Assembly (NCBI GenBank): GCA_017551505.1
Contig: JAFZLL010000050.1
Location: 1-49,533 of the forward strand
Length of the DNA stretch: 49,533 bases
Direction: 5' to 3'
Origin: Eubacteriaceae bacterium
Lineage (GTDB): Bacteria; Bacillota; Clostridia; Eubacteriales; Anaerofustaceae
Position numbers and translations under genes: made by a program. Under the pieces are notes generated by a model. It made no database searches. It saw only the letters and a program-made list of their open reading frames with translations, and was not told the DNA's origin. Positions 41,239-47,678 of the stretch are shown here, one piece after another. Position 1 is the stretch's first letter. Every line of letters starts with the position of its first letter.

Positions 41239-42474
41239 TCATGCTTTCTTTGCGACCTTTGTGAACTTCTCGGCGATCCTGATGATGAGCTCGACGCCCT
41301 GTTCCATTTCTTTGACGCTGGCATATTCCATTACGCCGTGGCAGTTGCCGCCTCCGGTGCCCAGGTTCGGGCACGGCAGGCCCATGAACGACAGCGTACA
41401 TCCGTCCGTGCCTCCCCTGACGGGAGCCGATACAGGTTCGATCCCCATCTCCCTTAAAGCCTCGAAAGGCAGATCGATGAGGAACATGTTGGGCAGGATC
41501 ATCTCCCTCATGTTTCGGTAGTTGTCGTTTGTTTCAACAGTAACCGTCCCCTCGCCGTATTTGAAATTCAGATAATCCGCGGCTTTCTGGGCAACGTCCT
41601 TGCGGTGATCCAGAACAGTCTTGTCATGGTCCCTGAGGATATACATCAGCTCAGCATCCTCCACAGAGCCTTTCATGAACACCATGTGGTAGAAGCCCTC
41701 ATAGCCTTCAGTGTATTCAGGCTTTTCATTCTCAGGCAGGAGGCTGTTGAATTCCATGGCGATCAGGGCTGCATTCTTCATCTTGTTCTTTGCGGAGCCT
41801 GGATGGATGTTGAAGCCCTTGACAGTGACCTTGAGCGAGGCCGCATTGAAGGTCTCATAGCTGACCTCGTTGACATAGCCGCCGTCACAGGTGTAGGCAT
41901 AATCCGCGCCGAAAGCCTTGACGTCGAACTTGTCTGCCCCCCTGCCTATCTCTTCGTCGGGGGTAAAGCCTATGCGCAGCCTGCCGTGCTTGATCGAAGG
42001 ATCGTTTATCATCCTCTCGCACGCGGTCATTATATTTGCTATGCCCGCCTTGTCGTCAGCGCCGAGCAGGGTCGTGCCGTCCGTGACTATCAGCCTGTCT
42101 CCCTTGTAGCGCTGCATCTGGGGGAAGCTTTCCGCCTTCATGACGATATTCTTTTCCGCATTCAGGACGATATCCCCGCCGTCATAATCCTCTACTATCC
42201 TTGTCTTGATATCCGCATAAGGCACATCACGGACCACATCCATATGGGAGATGAACCCTAAAGTGGGGCAGTCCGTTTCGCAGTTGGCTTCAAGTGTCCC
42301 GAAAACGTATCCGTTCTCGTCGATGGTGACGTCCGTCAGGCCGATCGCTTTCATCTCCTCAGCCAGTGCCTTGCCGAAGACGAGCTGCTCCGGGCTGCTC
42401 GGGCAGTCGGGACAGCTGCTGTCCGAGCCTGTCGCATAAGCGGTATACCTGATAAGTCTTTCAAATGCTTCCAT
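41239..42474 (-). CDS. pepT: Peptidase T (tripeptide aminopeptidase)
   Basis: A 411-residue M20-family zinc tripeptidase. Metal and catalytic residues are in GFISHMDVVRDVP (His and Asp), TTLLGADDKAG (Asp), FTPDEEIGRGADKFD (Glu-Glu), and the C-terminal GGTDGCTLSFMGLPCPNLGT with its His in GGGNCHG. The family segment FNIHPGSAKNKMKNA is clear. Length matches. AAAAGGAGG lies just upstream of the start. It lies 15 bp after the GNAT-fRMsr fusion gene in the same orientation, and both could share a promoter. Confidence 0.95.
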   Translation of the reverse strand: MEAFERLIRYTAYATGSDSSCPDCPSSPEQLVFGKALAEEMKAIGLTDVTIDENGYVFGTLEANCETDCPTLGFISHMDVVRDVPYADIKTRIVEDYDGGDIVLNAEKNIVMKAESFPQMQRYKGDRLIVTDGTTLLGADDKAGIANIMTACERMINDPSIKHGRLRIGFTPDEEIGRGADKFDVKAFGADYAYTCDGGYVNEVSYETFNAASLKVTVKGFNIHPGSAKNKMKNAALIAMEFNSLLPENEKPEYTEGYEGFYHMVFMKGSVEDAELMYILRDHDKTVLDHRKDVAQKAADYLNFKYGEGTVTVETNDNYRNMREMILPNMFLIDLPFEALREMGIEPVSAPVRGGTDGCTLSFMGLPCPNLGTGGGNCHGVMEYASVKEMEQGVELIIRIAEKFTKVAKKA

Positions 42475-42489
42475 ATTCCGATCCTCCTT

Positions 42490-43494
42490 TTATTTATCCA
42501 GTGAATCGCGTGGCCAGATCCCCTCGATCACAGCCGCACACTTTTCGAGCTCTGTCTTTTCTTCGCTTTTGAAGCGTCTCCTTACAGGGCTGTCTATATC
42601 GAGCACGCCGATAAGCTTCCCGCCGGCATACATCGGCACTACAGTCTCGCTCAGGGAAGCGCTGTCGCAGGCGATGTGACCAGGAAAGAGATGCACGTCG
42701 TCCACTACGATGGTCTTTCCGCTCTCGGCGGCTTTCCCGCATACGCCCTTGCCCATTTCTATCGTAGTGCACGCAGGTTTGCCGCAGAAGGGCCCGAGCT
42801 TTAACAAGCCATCCCTCCACAGATAGAATCCTGCCCAGTTGACATTGATCATCTCATCGTAGATCAGCGCCGCCGCATTGGCCAGATTGGTCATTATCCA
42901 CAGATTGTCATCTACGATAAGGGCGAGTTTCTCCGAAAGGCTCGGTCCGTCCTCACCTTCCTTGATGCGCTGCCAGTCTTCGCTCATCATGATATACTGG
43001 ACAGTGCTCAGGACCCTGCCGTTATACAGCCGGTAGCTGTAATTGAGCATCCCTTCTTTTCTGAAACCGCACTTTTCCAATACGCGGCGCGATGCGTCGT
43101 TGCCGGGAAAATGCGCAGCGCTTATACACCTTAGCCCTGCGGTCTCGAATCCGTAGTCGATGACCGCTCTGGCAGCTTCGGTCATAAGCCCCATGCCCCA
43201 GTAATCTGCTGAGAGGGCGTATCCGAGTTCCCTACAGTCCACATCGCGTCGGGCAGCATCCTTATCGAGACTTATGGAGCCGATAACCTTGTTGTTTTCC
43301 TTATACTCTATCGCCCAGACGCATCCGTTCTTTATGAAATCAGCCAGCACCACGACGGATTCCTCTTTGCTGAAGTGCGGCTTCCAGCCTGCAGGCGGGC
43401 CCACCCTCATATCGGAGCTGTAGTCGTGCAGATCCTCGAGATCATCCGCCTCCCACCCCCTGAGGATGAGGCGCTTCGTTTCCAATGTATCCAT
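42490..43494 (-). CDS. GNAT acetyltransferase fused to a free methionine-R-sulfoxide reductase (GAF) domain
   Basis: A 334-residue fusion. Residues 1-170 are a GNAT domain of the RimJ/RimL type (METKRLILRGWEADDL-like start, YWGMGLMTEAARAVIDYGFE, NDASRRVLEKCGFRKEGM). Residues 190-334 are a GAF domain of the free Met-R-sulfoxide reductase (fRMsr/MsrC) family: NWAGFYLWRDGLLKLGPFCG, KPACTTIEMGKGVCGKAAES, FPGHIACDSASLSETVVPM, GVLDIDSPVRRRF. The three Cys have spacing 10 and 24, equal to the catalytic set of the E. coli enzyme (C84, C94, C118), so the reductase half should be active. AGAGGAAATAA precedes the ATG. The fusion is unusual to my knowledge. Confidence 0.88.
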   Translation of the reverse strand: MDTLETKRLILRGWEADDLEDLHDYSSDMRVGPPAGWKPHFSKEESVVVLADFIKNGCVWAIEYKENNKVIGSISLDKDAARRDVDCRELGYALSADYWGMGLMTEAARAVIDYGFETAGLRCISAAHFPGNDASRRVLEKCGFRKEGMLNYSYRLYNGRVLSTVQYIMMSEDWQRIKEGEDGPSLSEKLALIVDDNLWIMTNLANAAALIYDEMINVNWAGFYLWRDGLLKLGPFCGKPACTTIEMGKGVCGKAAESGKTIVVDDVHLFPGHIACDSASLSETVVPMYAGGKLIGVLDIDSPVRRRFKSEEKTELEKCAAVIEGIWPRDSLDK

Positions 43495-43563
43495 TTATTT
43501 CCTCTTTGGGCTATTATAACACCATGAATAATAATTCAGGAAGAAATGAGAATAATAATGGAA

Positions 43564-43592
43564 TTGACAAAAATAGGGCAATGCTGTAAAAT
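43564..43592 (+). promoter_or_regulatory. Strong promoter of the DUF1508 gene
   Basis: TTGACA (43564-43569), a 17-base spacer and TAAAAT (43587-43592). The start is about 30 bases upstream of the ATG. Confidence 0.8.
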
Positions 43593-43623
43593 TGGAAAAA
43601 GAATATAACTAAAAGGAGCAGGT

Positions 43624-43998
43624 ATGGGCAAATTTGAAGTTAAAGCAGCGAATAACGGCGGATTTGTTTTCAATTTAAAGGCCGGAAACGGCGAAGTCAT
43701 CGGGGTCTCCGAGGTCTACACGACAGAAGACAACTGCAAGGCGGGAGTTGAATCCGTCAGGAGAATAGCGGCAGGCGCGCCGGTCGAAGACCAGACAGTG
43801 GAGGGCTTCGCCACGGAAAAGAACCCCAAGTTCGAGGTATACAAGGACAAGGCCGGAGAATTCCGCTTCAGACTCAAGGCCAGCAACGGACAGATCGTAC
43901 TGACAGGAGAAGGATATAAATCAAAGGCAGGATGCATGAACGGCATCGAGAGCATCAAGAAGAACGCTCCCGATTCGCCGGTCGTAAAACTTGACTGA
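43624..43998 (+). CDS. YegP-like protein (DUF1508, two repeats)
   Basis: A 124-residue protein made of two DUF1508 (YegP) repeats: KFEVKAANNGGFVFNLKAGN with NGEVIGVSEVYTTEDNCKAG, and KFEVYKDKAGEFRFRLKASN with NGQIVLTGEGYKSKAGCMNG. DUF1508 proteins are small dimeric beta proteins, often stress related, with unknown function. AAAAGGAG lies before the ATG. It has its own strong promoter and terminator, so it is likely well expressed. Confidence 0.92.
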   Translation: MGKFEVKAANNGGFVFNLKAGNGEVIGVSEVYTTEDNCKAGVESVRRIAAGAPVEDQTVEGFATEKNPKFEVYKDKAGEFRFRLKASNGQIVLTGEGYKSKAGCMNGIESIKKNAPDSPVVKLD

Positions 43999-44011
43999 AC
44001 GAACCAGGCAG

Positions 44012-44048
44012 GATTCCGTATTATACATACGGAATCTTTTATTTTTTT
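44012..44048 (+). terminator. Terminator after the DUF1508 gene
   Basis: GATTCCGTAT/ATACGGAATC, a perfect 10-bp stem with a 5-base loop (44012-44036), followed by TTTT and a further run of Ts. Confidence 0.93.
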
Positions 44049-44056
44049 GCCATAAT

Positions 44057-44065
44057 TGCTATAAT
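44057..44065 (+). promoter_or_regulatory. Extended -10 promoter of guaA
   Basis: TGC then TATAAT (44060-44065). The -35 is weak, but the extended -10 is exact. The leader would be about 20 bases, so no purine riboswitch is present. Confidence 0.6.
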
Positions 44066-44093
44066 TAGCTATCAGAAAGAAAGAAGAGAGAAA

Positions 44094-45344
44094 ATGGATA
44101 AACAAAAGGTCGTGATCCTCGATTTCGGGAAGAGCGTCAAACAGCTGACTGCGCGCAGGGTGCGTGACATGAAAGTGTATTCTGAGCTGATGGCAGGCGC
44201 TTCCTCCTTAGACGACATTAAAAAGGCCTCACCGATCGGCCTGATCTTCACAGGCGGGACATCGAATGATTATACCGCAAAGGAAAGAGAGCTTTCCGAG
44301 CTCGGTCTTCCGATCATGAAGGTATTCGGAAGCGAACCTGCAGACAGCGAACTGGAAACATTCCTCACCGACAGATGCAGGGCTGCCCACGATTGGAACA
44401 TGAGGCAGTATGCCGAAGTATTGGTGGAGGAGATAAAGCAGCAGGTCGGAGACAACAAGGTGCTGCTGGCCCTGTCCGGCGGAGTGGACTCCTCCGTATG
44501 CGCCGCACTGCTCTCGAAAGCCATCGGCAAAAACCTGACATGCATACTTGTCAACCACGGGCTCATGCGCAAGAATGAGCCTCAGGAGGTACAGGACGCC
44601 TTCAGGGACAAGGACATGAACTTTATATACAAGGACGCCTCTGACAGGTTCTTGGCCAAACTGGACGGCGTCACGGATCCCGAAAAGAAAAGGAAGATCA
44701 TCGGGGAAGAATTCATCAGGGTCTTCGAGGAAGAAGCCGGAAAGATCGGCAAGGTCGATTACCTGGCCCAGGGGACCATCTATCCGGATATCATCGAAAG
44801 CGGTCTGATAAACGGCGAAGGACTGATCAAAAGCCATCATAATGTCGGCGGGCTGCCTGAAAACATCGGCTTCAAGGGACTCATCGAACCCATAAAGCTG
44901 CTCTTCAAGGACGAAGTGAGGGCACTGGGAAAGGAACTGGGGCTGCCTGAGAACATCGTAACGCGCCAGCCGTTCCCCGGACCGGGACTCGGAGTGAGGA
45001 TCATCGGACCTATCACAAAGGAAAAGCTCGATATACTGCGCGATGCGGATTATATCTTCCGTGACGAGATCGCCAAGGCGGGACTGGCTCCGGATATAAG
45101 CCAATACTTCGTGGTACTTACAGACACGAGATCTACCGGGGTGGACAGGGATACACGTACTTATAAATTTACAGCAGCCTTAAGGGCGATAATCTCCTCG
45201 GATTTCATGACGGCCAAATGGGCGCGCATCCCGTTCGACGTACTGGAGAAAGTCTCTGAGAGGATCACTACTGAGGTCACGGATATCAGCAGAGTGGTCT
45301 ATGACATCACATCCAAGCCGCCTTCGACTGTAGAGTGGGAATAA
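44094..45344 (+). CDS. guaA: GMP synthase with degenerate glutaminase domain
   Basis: GMP synthase, which aminates XMP to GMP. The ATP-pyrophosphatase half is intact: LLALSGGVDSSV at residues 128-134, the FPGPGLGVRIIG loop, and the C-terminal TSKPPSTVEWE. Usual GuaA is about 510-525 residues, with SGGVDSS near 225-235. This protein is 416 residues. Its N terminus starts like a normal glutamine amidotransferase (VVILDFGKSVKQLTARRVRD; GLIFTGGT) but jumps from ELGLPIMKV straight to the linker (FLTDRC...DWNM), so about 100 residues with the nucleophile Cys and catalytic His/Glu are absent. It has an intact reading frame, so it probably uses ammonia directly or takes it from another glutaminase. 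No separate glutaminase gene is in the window. Confidence 0.93.
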   Translation: MDKQKVVILDFGKSVKQLTARRVRDMKVYSELMAGASSLDDIKKASPIGLIFTGGTSNDYTAKERELSELGLPIMKVFGSEPADSELETFLTDRCRAAHDWNMRQYAEVLVEEIKQQVGDNKVLLALSGGVDSSVCAALLSKAIGKNLTCILVNHGLMRKNEPQEVQDAFRDKDMNFIYKDASDRFLAKLDGVTDPEKKRKIIGEEFIRVFEEEAGKIGKVDYLAQGTIYPDIIESGLINGEGLIKSHHNVGGLPENIGFKGLIEPIKLLFKDEVRALGKELGLPENIVTRQPFPGPGLGVRIIGPITKEKLDILRDADYIFRDEIAKAGLAPDISQYFVVLTDTRSTGVDRDTRTYKFTAALRAIISSDFMTAKWARIPFDVLEKVSERITTEVTDISRVVYDITSKPPSTVEWE

Positions 45345-45390
45345 TACACTTCTTGACTCAACATGTGCTGAATTATCCTGAATTGCTTGA

Positions 45391-45424
45391 AACAGCAGAC
45401 ATTCTTCGGAGTGTCTGCTGTTTT
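45391..45424 (+). terminator. Terminator after guaA
   Basis: AACAGCAGACA/TGTCTGCTGTT, an 11-bp stem with a 10-base loop (45391-45422), then TT. Confidence 0.85.
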
Positions 45425-45426
45425 GC

Positions 45427-45459
45427 GTTATCAGCGTTGATACCGATTTGATAACAGAA
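45427..45459 (+). repeat. Direct repeat A (left copy flanking the TA/HIT segment)
   Basis: 33 bases starting GTTATCAGCGTTGATA and ending TTTGATAACAGAA. It matches the same-strand copy at 46914-46946 at 26 of 33 positions. Both contain TTATCA...TGATA half-sites. The 45460-45512 stretch up to the next promoter shows nothing else. Confidence 0.65.
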
Positions 45460-45512
45460 CCAAATCAATCTCCACCGCTTTCGTCCCCGCACAAAAAAAA
45501 TTCAGACAGCAG

Positions 45513-45540
45513 TTGATTTTTCACGATTTCGTGATATAAT
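45513..45540 (+). promoter_or_regulatory. Promoter with internal operator, upstream of DUF4160/DUF2442 genes
   Basis: TTGATT (45513-45518), a 16-base spacer and TATAAT (45535-45540). The spacer contains a perfect 14-base palindrome TCACGATTTCGTGA (45521-45534), so a repressor there would block polymerase directly. Autorepression by the DNA-binding member of the module is likely. Confidence 0.75.
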
Positions 45541-45570
45541 ATAAGTGACTACAAACAGGAGGTTTCAGCC

Positions 45571-45825
45571 ATGCCGGTATTGTCCAGATTCTACGGGATC
45601 ATTATTCGTATGTATTTCCAGCAGGCGGAGCATAACCCGCCGCATATTCACGCACTTTACAGCGAAGATATGGCAGCCATTGACATTCAGACGGGCGAGG
45701 TGCTGGAAGGTCATCTGCCGCCAAAGGCGCTTGCTATGGTCCGGGAATGGGCGGCGATCCACAAAAACGATCTTCTGCATATGTGGGAGACGCAGGAGTT
45801 CAAGGCCCTTTCTCCCCTTGAGTAA
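45571..45825 (+). CDS. DUF4160 family protein, possible toxin of a two-gene module
   Basis: An 84-residue protein with the DUF4160 pattern: MPVLSRFYGIIIRMYFQQAE, then HNPPHIHALYSED and the ALAMVREWAAIHKNDLL helix. DUF4160 genes are commonly next to a DUF2442 gene in accessory DNA, and the pair is suspected to be a toxin-antitoxin-like unit; which is the toxin is not proven. AGGAGG precedes the ATG by eight bases. The gene is 12 bp before the DUF2442 gene and downstream of an operator-containing promoter. Confidence 0.85.
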   Translation: MPVLSRFYGIIIRMYFQQAEHNPPHIHALYSEDMAAIDIQTGEVLEGHLPPKALAMVREWAAIHKNDLLHMWETQEFKALSPLE

Positions 45826-45837
45826 GGAGTTGATACT

Positions 45838-46278
45838 ATGTTCCATAAGGTCAAAGCGGTCAACGCTCTGCCGGACTATCGCCTAAGCGTTCAGTTTACG
45901 GAGGGCGTAACGAAAATCTATGATGTAAAGCCCCTGTTTGTAAAATGGGCGCCGTTCAAGGCGTTGGAGAATGCTCCAGAGCTGTTCTCCGGTGTGGAGG
46001 TCGATATGGGCGGCTACGGGATCATCTGGAATGATGATCTTGACCTGTCCTGCGACGAGCTGTTTGAAAACGGCGAGACGGTCAAGACGCCATTTGACGG
46101 GCTCATGGCCTTTACAGACGCCACACAGCTTTGGGGGCTGAACGAAAGCACGCTGCGGAAAGCGATTGCCTACGGCAAGCTGGTCAACGGCGTGGACGCA
46201 TGTAAATACGGCAAGCAGTGGGTCATTTCAACTGAGGCTATGAAGCGGGAATACGGCCAACCAAAAGCAGTGAAATAG
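45838..46278 (+). CDS. DUF2442 protein with C-terminal helix-turn-helix-like domain
   Basis: A 146-residue protein. The N-terminal ~80 residues are DUF2442 (FHKVKAVNALPDYRLSVQFT, KPLFVKWAPFKALEN, GIIWNDDLDLSCDELFENGE). The C-terminal part (DATQLWGLNESTLRKAIAYG, then KLVNGVDACKYGKQWVISTE) looks like the excisionase/MerR type of winged helix that reads a DNA site. This suits it as the repressor of its own promoter palindrome at 45521-45534 and as the antitoxin-like partner. AAGGAG lies eight bases before the ATG. Confidence 0.83.
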   Translation: MFHKVKAVNALPDYRLSVQFTEGVTKIYDVKPLFVKWAPFKALENAPELFSGVEVDMGGYGIIWNDDLDLSCDELFENGETVKTPFDGLMAFTDATQLWGLNESTLRKAIAYGKLVNGVDACKYGKQWVISTEAMKREYGQPKAVK

Positions 46279-46323
46279 AAGAGGATCTATATTATGGGCA
46301 GAACTCGCTGTTACGGACTGCAA

Positions 46324-46324
46324 T
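46324..46324. other. Palindrome marker before the HIT gene
   Basis: A 14-base palindrome AATAACAAGTTATT spans 46322-46335 in the 46279-46355 gap before the HIT gene. Its role is unknown; it may mark a regulatory site. Confidence 0.35.
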
Positions 46325-46355
46325 AACAAGTTATTGGTTATAAGTGGAGACAAAT

Positions 46356-46766
46356 ATGGAAGACTGTGTATTTTGCAAAATAGCTTCCGGTGAGATACAG
46401 GGACTCAGAATCTGTGAGGATGACGAGGCTCTCGCATTCATGGACATCTCAAAGGATTATGACGGACATATTCTTGTTATACCCAGGAAGCACTATCGAT
46501 ACGCGACAGATTGTCCAGAGAATGTGGCTTGTAAGGTTTGGTCCATGGTACAGAAGGTCAGTAAACATCTGACTGAAGACTGCGGTTACGACGGGGCCGA
46601 TATCATGTCAGCCAACAGTCCCGTGAGTCAATCACTCCCTCATTTTCATGTACACATAATCCCGAGAAAAATCGGGGATCGACTAGGAAATCCTGGAGAA
46701 TGGCCTACACCGACAGGGGCTAAGGAAGATTTGCTCGTTATGCATGAAAGGCTGAAAATGATCTGA
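46356..46766 (+). CDS. HIT family protein (histidine triad hydrolase)
   Basis: A 136-residue HIT protein, nucleotide-binding hydrolase or transferase. The N-terminal CVFCKIASGEI with its Cys pair and the catalytic HFHVHIIPR triad are intact, near residue 102. The start is ATG 46356 with GTGGAG six bases upstream. An earlier GTG is less likely. Substrates of such bacterial HIT proteins are usually AMP conjugates. It lies between two copies of a 33-base repeat together with the DUF4160/DUF2442 pair. A second HIT gene of a different subgroup, broken, lies at 49068-49335. Confidence 0.9.
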   Translation: MEDCVFCKIASGEIQGLRICEDDEALAFMDISKDYDGHILVIPRKHYRYATDCPENVACKVWSMVQKVSKHLTEDCGYDGADIMSANSPVSQSLPHFHVHIIPRKIGDRLGNPGEWPTPTGAKEDLLVMHERLKMI

Positions 46767-46849
46767 TGTATTCAAGGATGATAGGAAAGAAAAGCGTTTT
46801 CTTCCCTGTTCATTTCCTTTTGAATGACAAGTCTTGCTTCCGGTTTGTA

Positions 46850-46878
46850 TTGCGCTTCTGAAGTGAATCAAGTATAAT
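46850..46878 (+). promoter_or_regulatory. Orphan promoter
   Basis: TTGCGC (46850-46855), a 17-base spacer and TATAAT (46873-46878). No sizeable gene follows; the transcript would run into the terminator at 47075-47106. See the finding on an orphan unit. Confidence 0.6.
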
Positions 46879-46913
46879 ATTGGCACAGTTGTCCGCAACG
46901 ATCTCCCGTCTCT

Positions 46914-46946
46914 GTTATCAACGCTGATAACAAAATGATAACAGAT
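46914..46946 (+). repeat. Direct repeat B (right copy flanking the TA/HIT segment)
   Basis: 33 bases beginning GTTATCAACGCTGATAAC; its first 18 bases are a perfect inverted repeat with 4-base loop. It matches repeat A (45427-45459) at 26 of 33 positions, on the same strand. Confidence 0.65.
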
Positions 46947-47074
46947 AGGGTGATAGGCTGGATAATATGGACAGATCAAATAATCAAAGGAACTACGAAC
47001 AGGACGAGCAATAATTCCTAAACGGAATCAGTTAAGTCCTGTCGAGTGGGAGTAAAGCGTACAAAAATCATAAC

Positions 47075-47106
47075 AGTGGGTGCATGAAGTGTGCCCACTT
47101 TTTTTT
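47075..47106 (+). terminator. Terminator of the orphan unit
   Basis: AGTGGGTGCA/TGTGCCCACT forms a 10-bp stem with two G-U pairs and a 5-base loop, followed by seven Ts (47100-47106). Confidence 0.8.
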
Positions 47107-47600
47107 GTATCTCCTTTTCTTGACTGTTAGTTAGACTTTTCCGAAAATCATATATATCCCGCCTTGGTTTTTCCGAAAGATAGAGTAGTGTGCAGGTGGT
47201 GAAGTCAGTGGTCAATTGTCCCAGTCAAGTGACCAAGCTCGAAATACCACAGTTCATCTTCCGTTTATTCCCCAGATCAGAAATCGCAAACCGGGGAATA
47301 GTATTGGGGAATAAACGACCACGTCGTGGTCAGCTTTTTACCACGAAATAGCAACGAGATTTTTCCGAAACATAGAAAAGTGGCGAAAACAGTACCGTTT
47401 TCAGCCCCTGAACACATGATAATCCCGTGTTTTTCGTTCTTCGTGACCATGAAATGTGCCGTAAACGGCCTCGGCGGGAGAGTGGGAATAATATAGATCG
47501 ATTAACCAGAGCCCGGAAGCCATTTTTCAATGGATTCCGTGCTTTTGTTTATTGTGTGAGGCGGATTCTCAACGCTTATACAACATGAAAAGCCCATTTG
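47107..47600. other. Gene-free stretch with dyads and repeated TTTTTCCGAAA
   Basis: No gene is supported. The stretch has three copies of TTTTCCGAAA (47137-47146, 47169-47178, 47361-47370), the last two extended alike (TTTTTCCGAAA then ATAGA). It has a 13-bp inverted repeat CGTTTATTCCCCA/TGGGGAATAAACG (47262-47274 and 47305-47317) and a 15-base palindrome GACCACGTCGTGGTC (47317-47331) with another ACCACG at 47340. The cluster may be a regulatory or replication-like site, or remnant of a mobile element. Confidence 0.5.
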
Positions 47601-47636
47601 TCGATTAAAACTATAGTCGACTATTGTTTTAATCGA
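47601..47636. promoter_or_regulatory. 36-bp palindrome upstream of the ATPase gene
   Basis: TCGATTAAAAC (47601-47611) and GTTTTAATCGA (47626-47636) are exact inverted arms, and the centre contains TAGTCGACTA. Over the whole 36 bases only one pair is mismatched. It ends 42 bases before the ATPase start, so it is probably its operator or a recombination-type site. Confidence 0.75.
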
Positions 47637-47678
47637 ATCCATATGCTATTCTATGTTTGGGAAGGCGGTGGAGACAGC

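Larger units (their letters stand above)
46885..47106 (+). ncRNA. Orphan transcript candidate between promoter and terminator
   Basis: About 220 bases lie between the orphan promoter and a good terminator. It holds repeat B, which can fold as GTTATCA/TGATAAC, and no convincing gene. A 15-codon frame (MDRSNNQRNYEQDEQ, from ATG about 46968) and a frame ending NQLSPVEWE (stop at 47053-47055) are too short to rank as genes; the latter resembles the tail of some transposases. It could be a small RNA, an antisense RNA or a gene remnant. Confidence 0.35.

Noticed and set aside
43999-44093. Purine riboswitch upstream of guaA
   Set aside because: The extended -10 at 44060 leaves only about 20 bases of leader.
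46990-47055. Transposase tail (NQLSPVEWE) as an IS remnant
   Set aside because: Only about 20 codons without further similarity; kept as a remark in the orphan-unit entry but not called as a mobile element.
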